Notes: generated by a model not told the origin, from the letters alone. A DNA stretch of 64,000 nucleotides from Pseudomonas laurentiana (GCF_014648275.1 NZ_BMQU01000006.1:62001-126000); one strand, 5' to 3'. Numbered from the stretch's first letter, positions 9,810 to 18,804 are shown. A program made the numbers and translations.

Positions 9810-10438
9810 AGCTCCAGACTGAGGATTTCTTTCTGCAGGACACTGTTCAACCTCACCAGGACCCGGTCTCGGTGTGTGTGCTCGAACCCGCGCGTATTGA
9901 AGCGCACCAGTTCCGCCCGCGAGGATGAAACAGTCGTGTTCGACTGAAACAGAAAACCGCGGCTCTGCTCCGAGATATTGAGCGTTTCATGGTACAGCAC
10001 CATGTCGACAACACCTGAAGCGCCTTGGCTACAGGGGATCAACTGGAAATAGGCATAGTCCAGGTTCCTCGAGCGGCTCTCGAACAGCGACAAGGCATTG
10101 CCGTCCTTCTCCAGCGCGTCAATCGAACGCCGACTCGCCTCGGCATAAGGCCTGCCGGCCACTTGGGAAATCTTTTCCAGCGCCTGTTCGACCACGCGTT
10201 GTCGACTCGGATCAGGGCGATACGTCGCATCGGCTGGGGTCGCATCCCAGCCAAAGTACTTCAGCTGGTTCTTGTAGTAGCTGTACCAGTCCTCCACCTG
10301 ACCATCCTTATAGGCACTCAAGGCTGCACGCTGGGCAAACAGGGTTGCCAATTGCACAGACTCCCGCTGCTGGGCAGACACACCCGGCAGAAACGAGACC
10401 ACACTGGCCCCCACCACCGACGCTTGAACGTTATCCAT
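9806..10438 (-). CDS. Unknown protein, third member of a three-paralog operon
   Basis: I do not recognise this 210-residue protein. It has no signal peptide, transmembrane helix or known motif. It shares a layout with the two genes upstream: an N-terminal helix-like stretch (ESVQLATLFAQRAAL, residues 26-40), then Trp51 and Gly63-Trp64 with exactly the same W-x11-GW spacing as in both paralogs, a NALSLFE motif (114-120) matching QAFSLFK in the first paralog, a beta-rich middle (GVVDMVLYH) and a C-terminal helical segment rich in charged and leucine residues. The ATG at 10438 was chosen; it lies inside the end of the preceding gene (8-base overlap) and is preceded by CACGGAG, suggesting translational coupling. 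The stop overlaps that of the marC-like gene. Confidence 0.8.
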   Translation of the reverse strand: MDNVQASVVGASVVSFLPGVSAQQRESVQLATLFAQRAALSAYKDGQVEDWYSYYKNQLKYFGWDATPADATYRPDPSRQRVVEQALEKISQVAGRPYAEASRRSIDALEKDGNALSLFESRSRNLDYAYFQLIPCSQGASGVVDMVLYHETLNISEQSRGFLFQSNTTVSSSRAELVRFNTRGFEHTHRDRVLVRLNSVLQKEILSLEL

Positions 10439-11135
10439 GGGTGACCGCTCCGTGAATGGATTCAACCTTGCTGGTGTACGGGAACGCTTGACGCTTTTCT
10501 GCCATCAAGCTCGCCAGTTTCTGGCGATAAGGCTCATACAGACTCGACTCCAGTTGGGCAGAAAAGCCCTGAAGGCGGGTCTCGCCAATCAATGACCGGG
10601 CCGCCAACGGCTCAACCAGCCAATGCTCACCCGGCACTTGCTCAGTGCCCAGGACAACGCTGTTGAACAACACAACAGGCCCTGGCTGAACCACGCCGAC
10701 CTCCAGCGCAATATGGGTAACCGTGCTGGCTTCAAGCGGTTGCACCACTTGCTGGCGAAGCACGTCCAGCACCTGCAGGTCCGGCGCTTGGCGCAAGGCC
10801 TCGACAGCGTTCGCCAGCACCTCACGGAACGCTGGGCACTGGCTGACAAGTTGCGTCTGAAGCGGCTGAACAGGCGCAACAGGCGCTAGCGCCGAAACCG
10901 TTTCTACCGCTTGATACTGCTGTGTCAGCAACCAGCCACGGTCCGTCAGGGCGGTCCGATACGTGCGGTACCACGTCTCATGCTGAGTAAAACGCGAACC
11001 TGCACGCTTGTTTGCCAGCAATTGCGCGTACAGGTGCGAGTCCAATACCGCCTGCCGCTCAGCGTCCTTAACCTGTGGCGCGACAAATAACAGGCTGCCA
11101 CCATTGATCCAAATGCTATAACCGTCGACATCCAT
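10431..11135 (-). CDS. Unknown protein, second member of a three-paralog operon
   Basis: A 234-residue protein of unknown function, most diverged of the three. The N-terminus (MDVDGYSIWINGGSLLFVAP) looks like a beta strand and turn. It is followed by the family's helix (AVLDSHLYAQLLANKRA, about 29-45), Trp55 and Gly67-Trp68 with the W-x11-GW spacing kept, a Pro/Val/Gln-rich linker (about 75-95), helices, and a beta segment (THIALEVGVVQPGPVVLFNS) that corresponds to the same part of the first paralog. The ATG at 11135 has a strong GAGGAGG ribosome binding site seven bases away. It lies 75 bases after the first paralog and overlaps the third by eight bases. Confidence 0.8.
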   Translation of the reverse strand: MDVDGYSIWINGGSLLFVAPQVKDAERQAVLDSHLYAQLLANKRAGSRFTQHETWYRTYRTALTDRGWLLTQQYQAVETVSALAPVAPVQPLQTQLVSQCPAFREVLANAVEALRQAPDLQVLDVLRQQVVQPLEASTVTHIALEVGVVQPGPVVLFNSVVLGTEQVPGEHWLVEPLAARSLIGETRLQGFSAQLESSLYEPYRQKLASLMAEKRQAFPYTSKVESIHGAVTHG

Positions 11136-11168
11136 GCTCACCTCCTCGTCTGAATAGGCTTCCGTACC

Positions 11169-11195
11169 GAGATGAGCCGCATGGCGGCTCATCTC
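11169..11195 (-). promoter_or_regulatory. 12-bp hairpin between first and second paralog genes
   Basis: GAGATGAGCCGC (11169-11180) and GCGGCTCATCTC (11184-11195) are perfect inverted repeats with a 3-base loop, located in the 75-base gap after the first unknown gene. No T-run follows on either strand, so it is more likely an mRNA-stability or partial-termination element than a full terminator. Confidence 0.65.
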
Positions 11196-11210
11196 GCCGA
11201 CGACATATCG

Positions 11211-11903
11211 TCAGATTTCGTAGTCGAGGATTTTGGACAGCGCACGATCGCCCAACTGCTGCTCAATGCGCGAGCGCAGACGATCGTAGATCACCTTGTT
11301 GAATGACAGCGCTGCAGTGCCTTTGTAGGTTTCGGAAGAAGCCGAATCCCAGTCAAAGAACAGCACATCCACATCATGGGCGCAGGCACGACGCTGAATA
11401 GCACCCAGGGCCATGACCACCTCACCATCGGCAGTCTCGATGCACGAAGCAACACCTACCACCGCGGCCGTCTTTTGGTTCACGTTACGCTTGAACAGCG
11501 AAAAAGCCTGATCGCTCTCGGGCAGGCCACCGATCGCCTTGCGTGCCAGATCCCCGAGTACCGCCACCGCTGGGGCACCTGGTACTGCAGCAGCTGCGGC
11601 TGCCTGGACAGCCTTGACCACCACGTTCGAGAGTTTGATCGACTGACCGGAAGTCGTTTCCTTTTCGTAGGTGCGATGCGCTGTCACCCAGCCACAATCT
11701 TGCATGACCTTCAGGAACTGATTGAACCAGGCCTCTCCCTGAGTCGTCGGATCAAACAGTTTGTTGGTCGCCAGCGTGGCAAACAGGTAAGCGTTTTTGG
11801 CGTCGTTACGGCTTTGCAGGGACATGCCGGCGCCGAATGCAACCAGCGAGCTTTCCACTACCGCTGCAGAATCGATGCTAAGTACTTCGTTGTTTTCGCT
11901 CAT
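11211..11903 (-). CDS. Unknown protein, first member of a three-paralog operon
   Basis: A 230-residue protein that I do not recognise. It has no signal peptide. The order is: N-terminal segment with a hydrophobic stretch (SAAVVESSLVAFGAGMSL), helix (DAKNAYLFATLATNKLF), Trp59 and Gly71-Trp72 (W-x11-GW, the spacing shared by all three paralogs), an Ala/Val-rich hydrophobic segment (about 94-125, with a run of six alanines), AFSLFKR (133-139), beta strands (EVVMALGAI, VDVLFFDW) and a charged helical C-terminus. The Ala/Val-rich segment is amphipathic to hydrophobic and could insert in a membrane, but that is only a guess. The ATG at 11903 was chosen over one 39 bases upstream because the ribosome binding site AAGGA lies just before it. 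Confidence 0.82.
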   Translation of the reverse strand: MSENNEVLSIDSAAVVESSLVAFGAGMSLQSRNDAKNAYLFATLATNKLFDPTTQGEAWFNQFLKVMQDCGWVTAHRTYEKETTSGQSIKLSNVVVKAVQAAAAAAVPGAPAVAVLGDLARKAIGGLPESDQAFSLFKRNVNQKTAAVVGVASCIETADGEVVMALGAIQRRACAHDVDVLFFDWDSASSETYKGTAALSFNKVIYDRLRSRIEQQLGDRALSKILDYEI

Positions 11904-11968
11904 GATTGAGTAGTCCTTGTAGTGATCGGAAAATCCCTTCACTGGGATTTCCCGATCAAACTACTCAA
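11904..11968 (-). promoter_or_regulatory. Structured 5' leader with CsrA/RsmA-like site over the ribosome binding site
   Basis: Read on the minus strand, GATCGGGAAATCCC and GGGATTTTCCGATC (inner arms, 11944-11957 and 11924-11937) pair over all 14 positions with one G-U, around an AGTGAA loop. The single mismatch is a G-U only in the minus-strand RNA. Outside it, TGAGTAGT (11960-11967) can pair with ACTACTCA (11907-11914), or its GTAGT part with a second ACTAC (11919-11923). Between the two ACTAC copies lies AAGG of the ribosome binding site. The sequence TACAAGGA (11914-11921) matches the core of the published CsrA consensus. The pairing was worked out by eye; the regulatory role is inferred. 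Confidence 0.6.
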
Positions 11969-12010
11969 ACAGGCCATGGCAGGTCAGGAGCGAAAACCTT
12001 CCTCGGCAGA

Positions 12011-13711
12011 TCAGCCTTGCTCAGGGTACCAACGTGGCGTGTAGACCCACTGGCCACCCTCAGGACGAGGGAACACGCAGGTAGTGGAGGATCCCACCAG
12101 CACCATGGTGCGCATATCCACCAGCTCAGGAGTCAGCTCGCCCAGGGTGATTGCCCGTAATGTCTGCCCCGGCCTACCAATATCACGGCCAAGGACTACC
12201 GGGGTTTGCGCTGTGCGGTGCTGACGCACGATATCCATGGCGCGCCCAAGCTGCCAGGGCCGCGCGCGTGAGATCGGGTTGTAGAAGGCCAGCGCCAGGT
12301 CAGCCTGAGCGGCCAGGTCGAGGCGCTTTTCGATGATCGACCAAGGCTTGAGGTTGTCCGACAGCGACAGCACACAGAAGTCATGGCCCAATGGCGCACC
12401 CGCTTGAGCCGCAGTAGCCAGCGAAGCCGAAACCCCCGGCAGGATCTCCAGGTCAACCGCATGCCAGGCCGGATCGTCCGACTCATGAAGGGCTTCAAGT
12501 ACCGCCGCCGCCATGGCGAACACGCCAGGGTCACCCGACGACACGACCACTACCGAACGACCCTGAACCGCCAGCTCGAACGCGTGACGTGCTCGCTGCA
12601 TCTCTTCGCGGTTATCGGTGCAATGCAGTACCTGATCGTCGCGGAATGGGCCGGCCATACGCACGTAGGTCTCGTAACCCAGTACATCGTTGGCACGGGC
12701 CAGCTCGGCCTTGACCGCCGGAACCATGAACTCCGCAGCCCCCGGCCCCAGGCCGATCACCGCCAGTCGACCACGGGCACGACCGATCGACTGAACGTCG
12801 ATAGGCTGACTGGCCACAGCAATGGCAATCCCTTCACCCATCGCCTGAGGCGGTAGCAGTTGAGGCAGCGCCTGTGCCGCCAGCGCCACGACACTTTCAG
12901 CAGCCGGAGCGAAACGCAGGGCAACGCCCAGCTCAGCCGCAGCATCACGTAGCGCCGGGCTGCTCATCTCGCTGTCTGCCGCCAGCAGGCAAGCCAGTGC
13001 AGGTTCGGCAATCTTCGCCGCCTGCAAGGCAGCCCGCACGGCCTGAGCGGGCTCGGGCAGTGTTGCACTGATTGCCACCAATACGCAGCGAGGGTGAATC
13101 AGCAGTTCGTTGGCGGAGGGCTCACGGGCTTCACAACCCACACGAATCGAACGCTGTGCATGCTCATCATGTGGCAGTTGCGCCTGAGCCAGCCAGGGCG
13201 CCGCCCCCTCAATACGCACCGGCTCACCGGCCAACAGGTCAGAGACAAAGCGCTTGCCCAGCTCAAGGTCAGCCAGTGCATAGCCACTGGGCGGGTTGAG
13301 CAGGCAGGTACCAAAACGCAGTTCGCCACTGGTGGTAATCGCTGCCGCCACACCCAGGCCAGCCCCAATCTCGCGGGCCATTACGTTGACGCCACCCAGG
13401 CCGCCCAGCAAGGGCACCACGGCGCTGCCATCTTCGGCCACGGCCAGCACCGGCGGCTCGGCGCCCTTCTCCAACAACAGGTCGGCCAAGGTACGGATGA
13501 CGATACCGGCGGCACACAGGGCGATGATCGGCGTGTCCTGCTGATACAACTGACGCAGGGTCTGGCCGAACGCCTGATAACTCAGGTCGACACCCTCGAC
13601 CCGGCCTGCCAGACCATGGATAAGGGCGTCGGGATACACCTGCTGGATTTTCCGGGCAGTGGCCAGGCTGCCCTTGCCAAGAATCACGATGGCCGGAGCC
13701 TTGCGCACCAT
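12011..13711 (-). CDS. cobJ: CbiG-CobJ fusion: precorrin-3B C17-methyltransferase
   Basis: CobJ methylates C-17 of the corrin precursor and contracts the ring. This 566-residue protein is more than twice the size of a lone CobJ. Residues about 1-320 resemble CbiG: an N-terminal domain (IIALCAAGIVIRTLADLL, PLLGGLGGVN) and a C-terminal CbiG_C/CobE-like domain (NELLIHPRCVLVAISATLPEP). From about 325 a SAM-dependent tetrapyrrole methylase follows (LAVIGLGPGAAEFMVPAV, VVVVSSGDPGVFAMA, ILPGVSASLATAAQ, LALAFYNPISRAR). The ATG at 13711 shares its A with the cobI stop (TGATG). It is the last gene of the leftward cobGHIJ operon. Confidence 0.92.
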   Translation of the reverse strand: MVRKAPAIVILGKGSLATARKIQQVYPDALIHGLAGRVEGVDLSYQAFGQTLRQLYQQDTPIIALCAAGIVIRTLADLLLEKGAEPPVLAVAEDGSAVVPLLGGLGGVNVMAREIGAGLGVAAAITTSGELRFGTCLLNPPSGYALADLELGKRFVSDLLAGEPVRIEGAAPWLAQAQLPHDEHAQRSIRVGCEAREPSANELLIHPRCVLVAISATLPEPAQAVRAALQAAKIAEPALACLLAADSEMSSPALRDAAAELGVALRFAPAAESVVALAAQALPQLLPPQAMGEGIAIAVASQPIDVQSIGRARGRLAVIGLGPGAAEFMVPAVKAELARANDVLGYETYVRMAGPFRDDQVLHCTDNREEMQRARHAFELAVQGRSVVVVSSGDPGVFAMAAAVLEALHESDDPAWHAVDLEILPGVSASLATAAQAGAPLGHDFCVLSLSDNLKPWSIIEKRLDLAAQADLALAFYNPISRARPWQLGRAMDIVRQHRTAQTPVVLGRDIGRPGQTLRAITLGELTPELVDMRTMVLVGSSTTCVFPRPEGGQWVYTPRWYPEQG

Positions 13712-14442
13712 CACCCTTGCCACCTCTCACCCGGCACAATAATCAGCGAGAAATAAGGTGATGACTGCGGGTCGACCTCATCCAGCGCGACGATCTTCTG
13801 ATTGGCCATGGTCGCCCGCTCGACATACAACGCTCGCTCGGCCAGACCCAGTTCACTCAGCACCTGACGGACCTTGGGGAAGTTGCGCCCCAGCTTCATG
13901 ATCACCGCCGCGTCGGCATCGGCCAGGCGGCGCTTGAGCTCTTCGTGCGGCAGCACGCCCGAGAGGACCGACAGACTCTGGTTGCGATAGACCAGCGGCG
14001 CCCCCAGCACAGAGGCGCCACCGAGCATCGAACAGACGCCTGGCACCACTTCGGCGGCGTAACGCTCGGCGAGGCGGTCGTGCAGGTACATGTAGGAGCC
14101 GTAGAAGAACGGATCACCTTCACAGATCACCGCCACATCGCGACCGGCATCCAGGTGCGCGGCCACTTCAAGGCTGGCCTGATCGTAGAAATCGCTGATG
14201 ACCTGCTCATAGGACAACGGCGCTGGCAGTGCTTCGGTGGTCACCGGATAAACCAGGGGCAGCAGGGTCTGGGCATCCTGCAAATGCGCTTCGATGATGC
14301 CGAACGCATTGCCACGCTTGCCCTTGGCGACAAAGTAAGCCACCACCGGCGCTTCGCGCAGCAGGCGCAAGGCCTTGACGGTGATCAGTTCCGGATCACC
14401 TGGGCCGACGCCCAGGCCAAGCAAACGTCCACGAGCCTGCAT
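13711..14442 (-). CDS. cobI: Precorrin-2 C20-methyltransferase
   Basis: CobI adds a SAM-derived methyl group to C-20 of precorrin-2, giving precorrin-3A. The 243-residue product has the usual tetrapyrrole-methylase signatures: an N-terminal [22 protein letters not shown] split across the first loop, the [21 protein letters not shown] loop, and [19 protein letters not shown]. Its length fits the family. The ATG at 14442 overlaps the cobH stop, with GAGGTGGAG just before it; a GTG one codon earlier is possible. The tight overlaps with cobH and cobJ show one transcript with coupled translation. Confidence 0.95.
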   Translation of the reverse strand: MQARGRLLGLGVGPGDPELITVKALRLLREAPVVAYFVAKGKRGNAFGIIEAHLQDAQTLLPLVYPVTTEALPAPLSYEQVISDFYDQASLEVAAHLDAGRDVAVICEGDPFFYGSYMYLHDRLAERYAAEVVPGVCSMLGGASVLGAPLVYRNQSLSVLSGVLPHEELKRRLADADAAVIMKLGRNFPKVRQVLSELGLAERALYVERATMANQKIVALDEVDPQSSPYFSLIIVPGERWQG

Positions 14443-15068
14443 CACTCCACCTCCGTGGCCAGGGCGTTGACCGCCGCTGCGGCCATGGCGCTGCCGCCAC
14501 GGCGGCCTTCGACGATCACAAACGGCACGCCACGGCTATCGGCGGCGAGCATGGCCTTGGACTCGGCAGCCCCGACAAAGCCCACCGGGAACCCCAGGAT
14601 CAGGGCAGGCTTGGGCGCCCCGGCATCAATCATTTCCAACAGGTAGAACAAGGCAGTAGGCGCATTACCAATCACCACCACACTGCCTTCCAGGTAAGGT
14701 CGCCACAGCTCCAGCGCCACGGCCGAGCGGGTATTGCCCAGTTCACGAGCCAGGTCCGGCACGCTGTCGTCCTTGAGGGTGCAGATCACCTCGTTGTTCG
14801 CCGGCAGGCGTGCACGGGTAATGCCTTCGGCAACCATCCGCGCGTCACAGAGAATCGGCGCACCCGCCGCCAGCGCATCGCGCCCGGCCTTGCCCGCACC
14901 CGGCGAGAAACGCAGGGCATCAACCACTTCGACCATGCCACAGGCATGGATCACCCGCACCGCGAGCTTTTCCAGATCAGCCGGAATCCGCTCAAGACGG
15001 GCTTCCTGGCGAATGATGGCGAAGGAGTTGCGATAAATCTCCTGGCCGTCGCGGATGTAATCAATCAT
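14442..15068 (-). CDS. cobH: Precorrin-8X methylmutase
   Basis: CobH moves a methyl group from C-11 to C-12 of precorrin-8X to yield hydrogenobyrinic acid. The 208-residue product matches the family length and begins [23 protein letters not shown], in which the conserved region RNSFAIIR is visible. The likely catalytic histidine lies in [11 protein letters not shown], followed by the methylmutase segments [27 protein letters not shown] and [13 protein letters not shown]. It overlaps cobG upstream by eight bases and cobI downstream by one. Confidence 0.96.
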   Translation of the reverse strand: MIDYIRDGQEIYRNSFAIIRQEARLERIPADLEKLAVRVIHACGMVEVVDALRFSPGAGKAGRDALAAGAPILCDARMVAEGITRARLPANNEVICTLKDDSVPDLARELGNTRSAVALELWRPYLEGSVVVIGNAPTALFYLLEMIDAGAPKPALILGFPVGFVGAAESKAMLAADSRGVPFVIVEGRRGGSAMAAAAVNALATEVE

Positions 15069-16389
15069 CGATGTTGCTCCATAAACGGGTGTCCAGATAA
15101 ACGCCCGCTTCTTCTATTGTCAGATCGCGCCCGCTGAGGACGCCCAGGCCCGGCTGCGCCGGGTCGTGTAAATACAGGTCATAGTGACCGGGGCCCACCG
15201 CCAACAACGTAGCTGGCGCGGCATGGGCCATGGCGCAGGAGCGCTTGCAACCGCTGAGGTGGACAGCACCGACCCGGTCCGGTCGGGACAGCAGCGGTGC
15301 CAGCCGCAGGGCATCATCCTTGGTGTCAGCCAGCGCCTTGGCACAGCCCGTCGAACCGGTGCATGCCACCAGTCGGGCCAGGGGGTCACTCACATCACAC
15401 AGCAACCCCAACGTACTCAAACCGGCCAAAGCCGCAGAGGCCTGCTCAACCGCGACATTCGGTATAAGCACGCCCTGCCACGGGGTCATGCGCAAGCTGC
15501 TGTCGCCGAACTCACGGGCCAGTTGTGCAGCACCGCGCAATTGCCTGGCACTCAACCGTCCCAACGGGGCCACTGCACAGACAGCCGCACGATCAGGCTG
15601 AAGCTGTGGATAGACTCCCAGTGGCTGGACAAGGTCACCCGCAACCCTGCGCCATTGGCGGACGGCAGCATCGCGCCGCAGCGTCAGGGGCAAGCGGGCG
15701 ACGAACGCCTCCACGCCCATCGTCGCCAACAACTGGCGCATACGCGCCTGCTCGGGCGTGGCCAGATCGAGAAACGCGTTCAGCACTGCCAGTACCAAGG
15801 CATGCCCTTGTGCCAGTGGTACTGCACCCAGCGCAGCATCCTGGCCTGGGCATCCTGCCAACCCGAACGCCAGCCAGGCCTGACCGTCCAGGCTAAGGGC
15901 CGAGAGCCATAGGTCATGGGGATGCTGCAGCATCGTCAGCGCTTCACCGCCATCCAGTTGCACGGCGAATTTCGGCGACAATTGCTGGAAACGCGGACTG
16001 CTTTGCAACGACTCGAGAATCTGCCGCGCCAAGGGCCGGGTATCGAACAGCATGGCGCGATCCAGGCCGGCCGCAGGGCTGAGCATCACGTTGCGCACAT
16101 CATCGCCAGCCATCTGGGTAGGCCCCAGACCAGCCGCCAGCAAACAGGCGATCAGCCCCTCGCGCTCGGAGCCGATACCGCGTATCTGCAGGTTGCTGCG
16201 GTTGGTCAGCTCAATCACCCCGACGGCAAAGCGCTCAGCCGCATCGGCCACTGCATCAGCTTGAGCCGCACTGATTTCACCACCATTGAGCTTGACCCGG
16301 GAAATGCCGCCATCCAACGCCTGGACAATGCGCCACAACCCCGGACAGGCCGAGGGGCGGAACGCAGGGGTCGGCTCAAGCTCGCTCAA
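15061..16389 (-). CDS. cobG: Precorrin-3B synthase (monooxygenase)
   Basis: CobG is the oxygen-dependent enzyme that hydroxylates precorrin-3A to precorrin-3B, the hallmark of the aerobic corrin route. The 442-residue protein has two ferredoxin-like half-domains of the nitrite/sulfite reductase family and a 4Fe-4S site with cysteines spaced C-x5-C and C-x3-C (ACTGSTGCAKA and SGCKRSCAM in the last third). It is the first gene of the leftward operon; the 116-base gap to cobL, transcribed the other way, must hold both promoters. I searched that gap for a B12-box or riboswitch core and saw none. Confidence 0.93.
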   Translation of the reverse strand: MSELEPTPAFRPSACPGLWRIVQALDGGISRVKLNGGEISAAQADAVADAAERFAVGVIELTNRSNLQIRGIGSEREGLIACLLAAGLGPTQMAGDDVRNVMLSPAAGLDRAMLFDTRPLARQILESLQSSPRFQQLSPKFAVQLDGGEALTMLQHPHDLWLSALSLDGQAWLAFGLAGCPGQDAALGAVPLAQGHALVLAVLNAFLDLATPEQARMRQLLATMGVEAFVARLPLTLRRDAAVRQWRRVAGDLVQPLGVYPQLQPDRAAVCAVAPLGRLSARQLRGAAQLAREFGDSSLRMTPWQGVLIPNVAVEQASAALAGLSTLGLLCDVSDPLARLVACTGSTGCAKALADTKDDALRLAPLLSRPDRVGAVHLSGCKRSCAMAHAAPATLLAVGPGHYDLYLHDPAQPGLGVLSGRDLTIEEAGVYLDTRLWSNIDD

Positions 16390-16505
16390 AAGATCACCCG
16401 ATAATCGTCAAAAGGCGCTGGTTGTGGGAAGGCGCGGTATTATGCCTGCTTTGTCCGGCCGCAGGATAAGCCTGCTGGTCGGATTGGCAGTGTAGAGGAT
16501 GTGGC

Positions 16506-17717
16506 ATGGCCCCCTGGCTCACCCTGATAGGAATCGGCGAAGACGGCTTCAACGGCCTCGGCAAGCAAGCCCGCAGGGCGTTGCTCGGCGCTGCGCGGGT
16601 GTTTGGCAGCCCACGGCAGTTGGCCTTGCTGCCGCGTTGCATTGGCGCCGAACGCGTGCTCTGGCCCAGCCCGTTTTCGCTGGCGCCGTTGCTGGCGCTG
16701 CGCGGTGAACCGGTATGCGTATTGGCCAGTGGCGACCCCATGTTCTACGGCGTTGGCGCCAGCCTGGCACGCCAGGTCGAGGGCCGTGAAATGGCGGTGC
16801 TGCCGGCACCGTCTTCCTGTTCGCTGGCCGCTGCCCGGCTTGGCTGGCCGCTGCAAGACGTGGTCACCCTCTCGGTCGTTGCCCGCCCGGTCGCTGCCGT
16901 TGCCGCTCACCTCTATACCGGTCAGCGCCTGTTGGTGCTGAGTAACGACGCCAGCAGCCCGGCAGCGCTCGCTGAACTGCTACGGGCACGCGGCTTTGGC
17001 GCCAGCCGCCTGGTGGTGCTGGAGCACTTGGGTGGCCCGCTGGAACGTCAACACGAAGGACATGCCACGACCTGGTCGAACCCGGACGTCGCAGCACTGA
17101 ATGTCGTCGCCATCGATTGTCAGGCCGACCCCGACGCACCGCGCCTGTCGACCTTGGCCGGCCTGCCGGATTCCGCCTTTCGCCATGACGGCCAGATCAC
17201 CAAGCGCGATGTCCGCGCCATCACCCTCGCCCGGCTCGCTCCGCAACCCGGCGAACTGCTCTGGGACGTTGGTGCCGGCAGCGGTTCCATCGGTATTGAG
17301 TGGATGCGTGCGCACCCCAGTTGCAGGGCACTGGCCATCGAAGCTGACGAAGGTCGCCAACAACTGATCGAACACAACCGCGATGCACTCGGCGTACCCG
17401 GCCTGCAATTGATCCGTGGGCGCGCACCGCAAGCGCTGGCAGGCCTGGAGCGGCCCGATGCGATCTTCATCGGTGGCGGCGTCACCCGCGAGGGTGTCCT
17501 GCAACACTGCTGGGAACAGCTACGCCCTGGGGGCCGCCTGGTCGCCAACGCCGTGACCCTGCAAAGCGAGGCCACCCTGGCCGACTGGCGTGAGCGCCAC
17601 GGCGGTGAACTGACCCGCATTCACATCGCCCAGGCGCAGCCGCTGGGTGAGTTCGACACGTGGCGCCAGGCGCTACCCATTACCCTGCTCGATCTGGTCA
17701 AACCCCTTGATGCGTGA
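16506..17717 (+). CDS. cobL: Precorrin-6Y C5,15-methyltransferase (decarboxylating), CbiE-CbiT fusion
   Basis: CobL methylates C-5 and C-15 of precorrin-6B and decarboxylates the C-12 acetate. The 403-residue length fits the two-domain form. The N-terminal CbiE domain (about 1-205) shows [15 protein letters not shown] and [18 protein letters not shown]. The C-terminal CbiT domain (about 220-400) has the junction motif [17 protein letters not shown] and a SAM-binding glycine loop [16 protein letters not shown]. It leads the rightward operon cobL-cbiD-cobK; its stop overlaps the cbiD start by eight bases. A GAGG about eight bases before the ATG serves as ribosome binding site. Confidence 0.95.
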   Translation: MAPWLTLIGIGEDGFNGLGKQARRALLGAARVFGSPRQLALLPRCIGAERVLWPSPFSLAPLLALRGEPVCVLASGDPMFYGVGASLARQVEGREMAVLPAPSSCSLAAARLGWPLQDVVTLSVVARPVAAVAAHLYTGQRLLVLSNDASSPAALAELLRARGFGASRLVVLEHLGGPLERQHEGHATTWSNPDVAALNVVAIDCQADPDAPRLSTLAGLPDSAFRHDGQITKRDVRAITLARLAPQPGELLWDVGAGSGSIGIEWMRAHPSCRALAIEADEGRQQLIEHNRDALGVPGLQLIRGRAPQALAGLERPDAIFIGGGVTREGVLQHCWEQLRPGGRLVANAVTLQSEATLADWRERHGGELTRIHIAQAQPLGEFDTWRQALPITLLDLVKPLDA

Positions 17718-18804
17718 CGAAACGGCCGAACAACCCGCCCCTTTGCGCAGCGGCCTGACCACCGGTAGCTGCGCCACGGCCACCAGCCTCGCGGCGGCCC
17801 GCCTGTTGCTGACCGGGCAAGCCAGTGATGCGGTGCAGATCACCCTGCCCAAGGGCAAGGTCGTGCAGATGCGCCTGGAGTTCTGCCGCTTGCTCGACGA
17901 CGGCGCCGAAGCGGGAACGCTCAAAGATGCCGGTGACGACCCGGATGTCACCCACGGTGCGCTGCTCTATAGCCGCGTTCGCCTGCAAGCACAGCCCGGC
18001 GTACGGTTTGTCGCCGGCAGCGGCGTCGGTACCGTAACCCGCCCCGGGCTGGTGCTGGCGGTAGGTGAGCCAGCCATCAATCCTGTACCTCGGAAGATGA
18101 TGACTGAACACCTGCAACGGCTGGCAGAAGAAGCCGCCTATGCTGGCGGCTTTGAGGTGACGGTGAATGTCCGCGATGGCGAAAACCTCGCCTTGAAAAC
18201 CATGAACCCACGCCTGGGGATTCTCGGTGGACTGTCGATTCTCGGCACCAGCGGCATCGTCCGGCCGTTTTCCTGTGCGGCCTACATCGCCTCGATTCAT
18301 CAAGGCATCGATGTCGCCAAAACCAACGGCTACCTGCACATCGCAGCCTGCACCGGCAATGCCAGTGAAGACACCATGCGCCAGTACTATCACTTGCCGG
18401 AAATTGCCCTGATCGAAATGGGCGACTTCGTCGGTGCGGTGCTCAAGCACCTGCGCAAGGTGCCCGTCGACAAGCTCAGTATCTGTGGTGGTTTCGGCAA
18501 GATCAGCAAGTTGGCCGCCGGGCACATGGACCTGCACAGCCGCCACTCCAGTATCGACCTGCCACAGTTGGCCGGTTGGGCGGCCGCTATAGGTGCCGAC
18601 ACAGAACTACAGGCGGCCATCATCCAGGCCAACACCAGCCAACAGGCGCTGGCGCTGGCTCACGCGGCAGGCGTGGCCTTGGGCGATGCCGTCTGCGCGC
18701 ATGCTCGAGCCTTCGCGCAAACCATCGTCCCGGCCCAGGTGCAGGTGGAAGTCTTCGCCATCGACCGTCAAGGTGGCATTGTCGGCCAGGCAGGTGTGCA
18801 ATGA
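17710..18804 (+). CDS. cbiD: Cobalt-precorrin-5B C1-methyltransferase
   Basis: CbiD methylates C-1 of the corrin ring, a step that CobF performs in the classical aerobic pathway. The 364-residue product begins with the family signature [22 protein letters not shown], and contains [44 protein letters not shown] and the [21 protein letters not shown] segment. The start at 17710 was chosen because homologs begin shortly before the glycine-threonine motif; an in-frame GTG upstream would run through the cobL coding frame. The ATG lies inside the end of cobL, and the stop overlaps the cobK start. Confidence 0.94.
   Translation: MRDETAEQPAPLRSGLTTGSCATATSLAAARLLLTGQASDAVQITLPKGKVVQMRLEFCRLLDDGAEAGTLKDAGDDPDVTHGALLYSRVRLQAQPGVRFVAGSGVGTVTRPGLVLAVGEPAINPVPRKMMTEHLQRLAEEAAYAGGFEVTVNVRDGENLALKTMNPRLGILGGLSILGTSGIVRPFSCAAYIASIHQGIDVAKTNGYLHIAACTGNASEDTMRQYYHLPEIALIEMGDFVGAVLKHLRKVPVDKLSICGGFGKISKLAAGHMDLHSRHSSIDLPQLAGWAAAIGADTELQAAIIQANTSQQALALAHAAGVALGDAVCAHARAFAQTIVPAQVQVEVFAIDRQGGIVGQAGVQ

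Noticed and set aside
9806-11903. Prophage or insertion element as origin of the three unknown genes
   Set aside because: No integrase, transposase, direct repeat or tRNA target is adjacent, and base composition is close to the neighbours.
16390-16505. Cobalamin riboswitch between cobG and cobL
   Set aside because: The 116-base gap is too short for two divergent riboswitches and shows no B12-box core. I found none before the copper receptor either.
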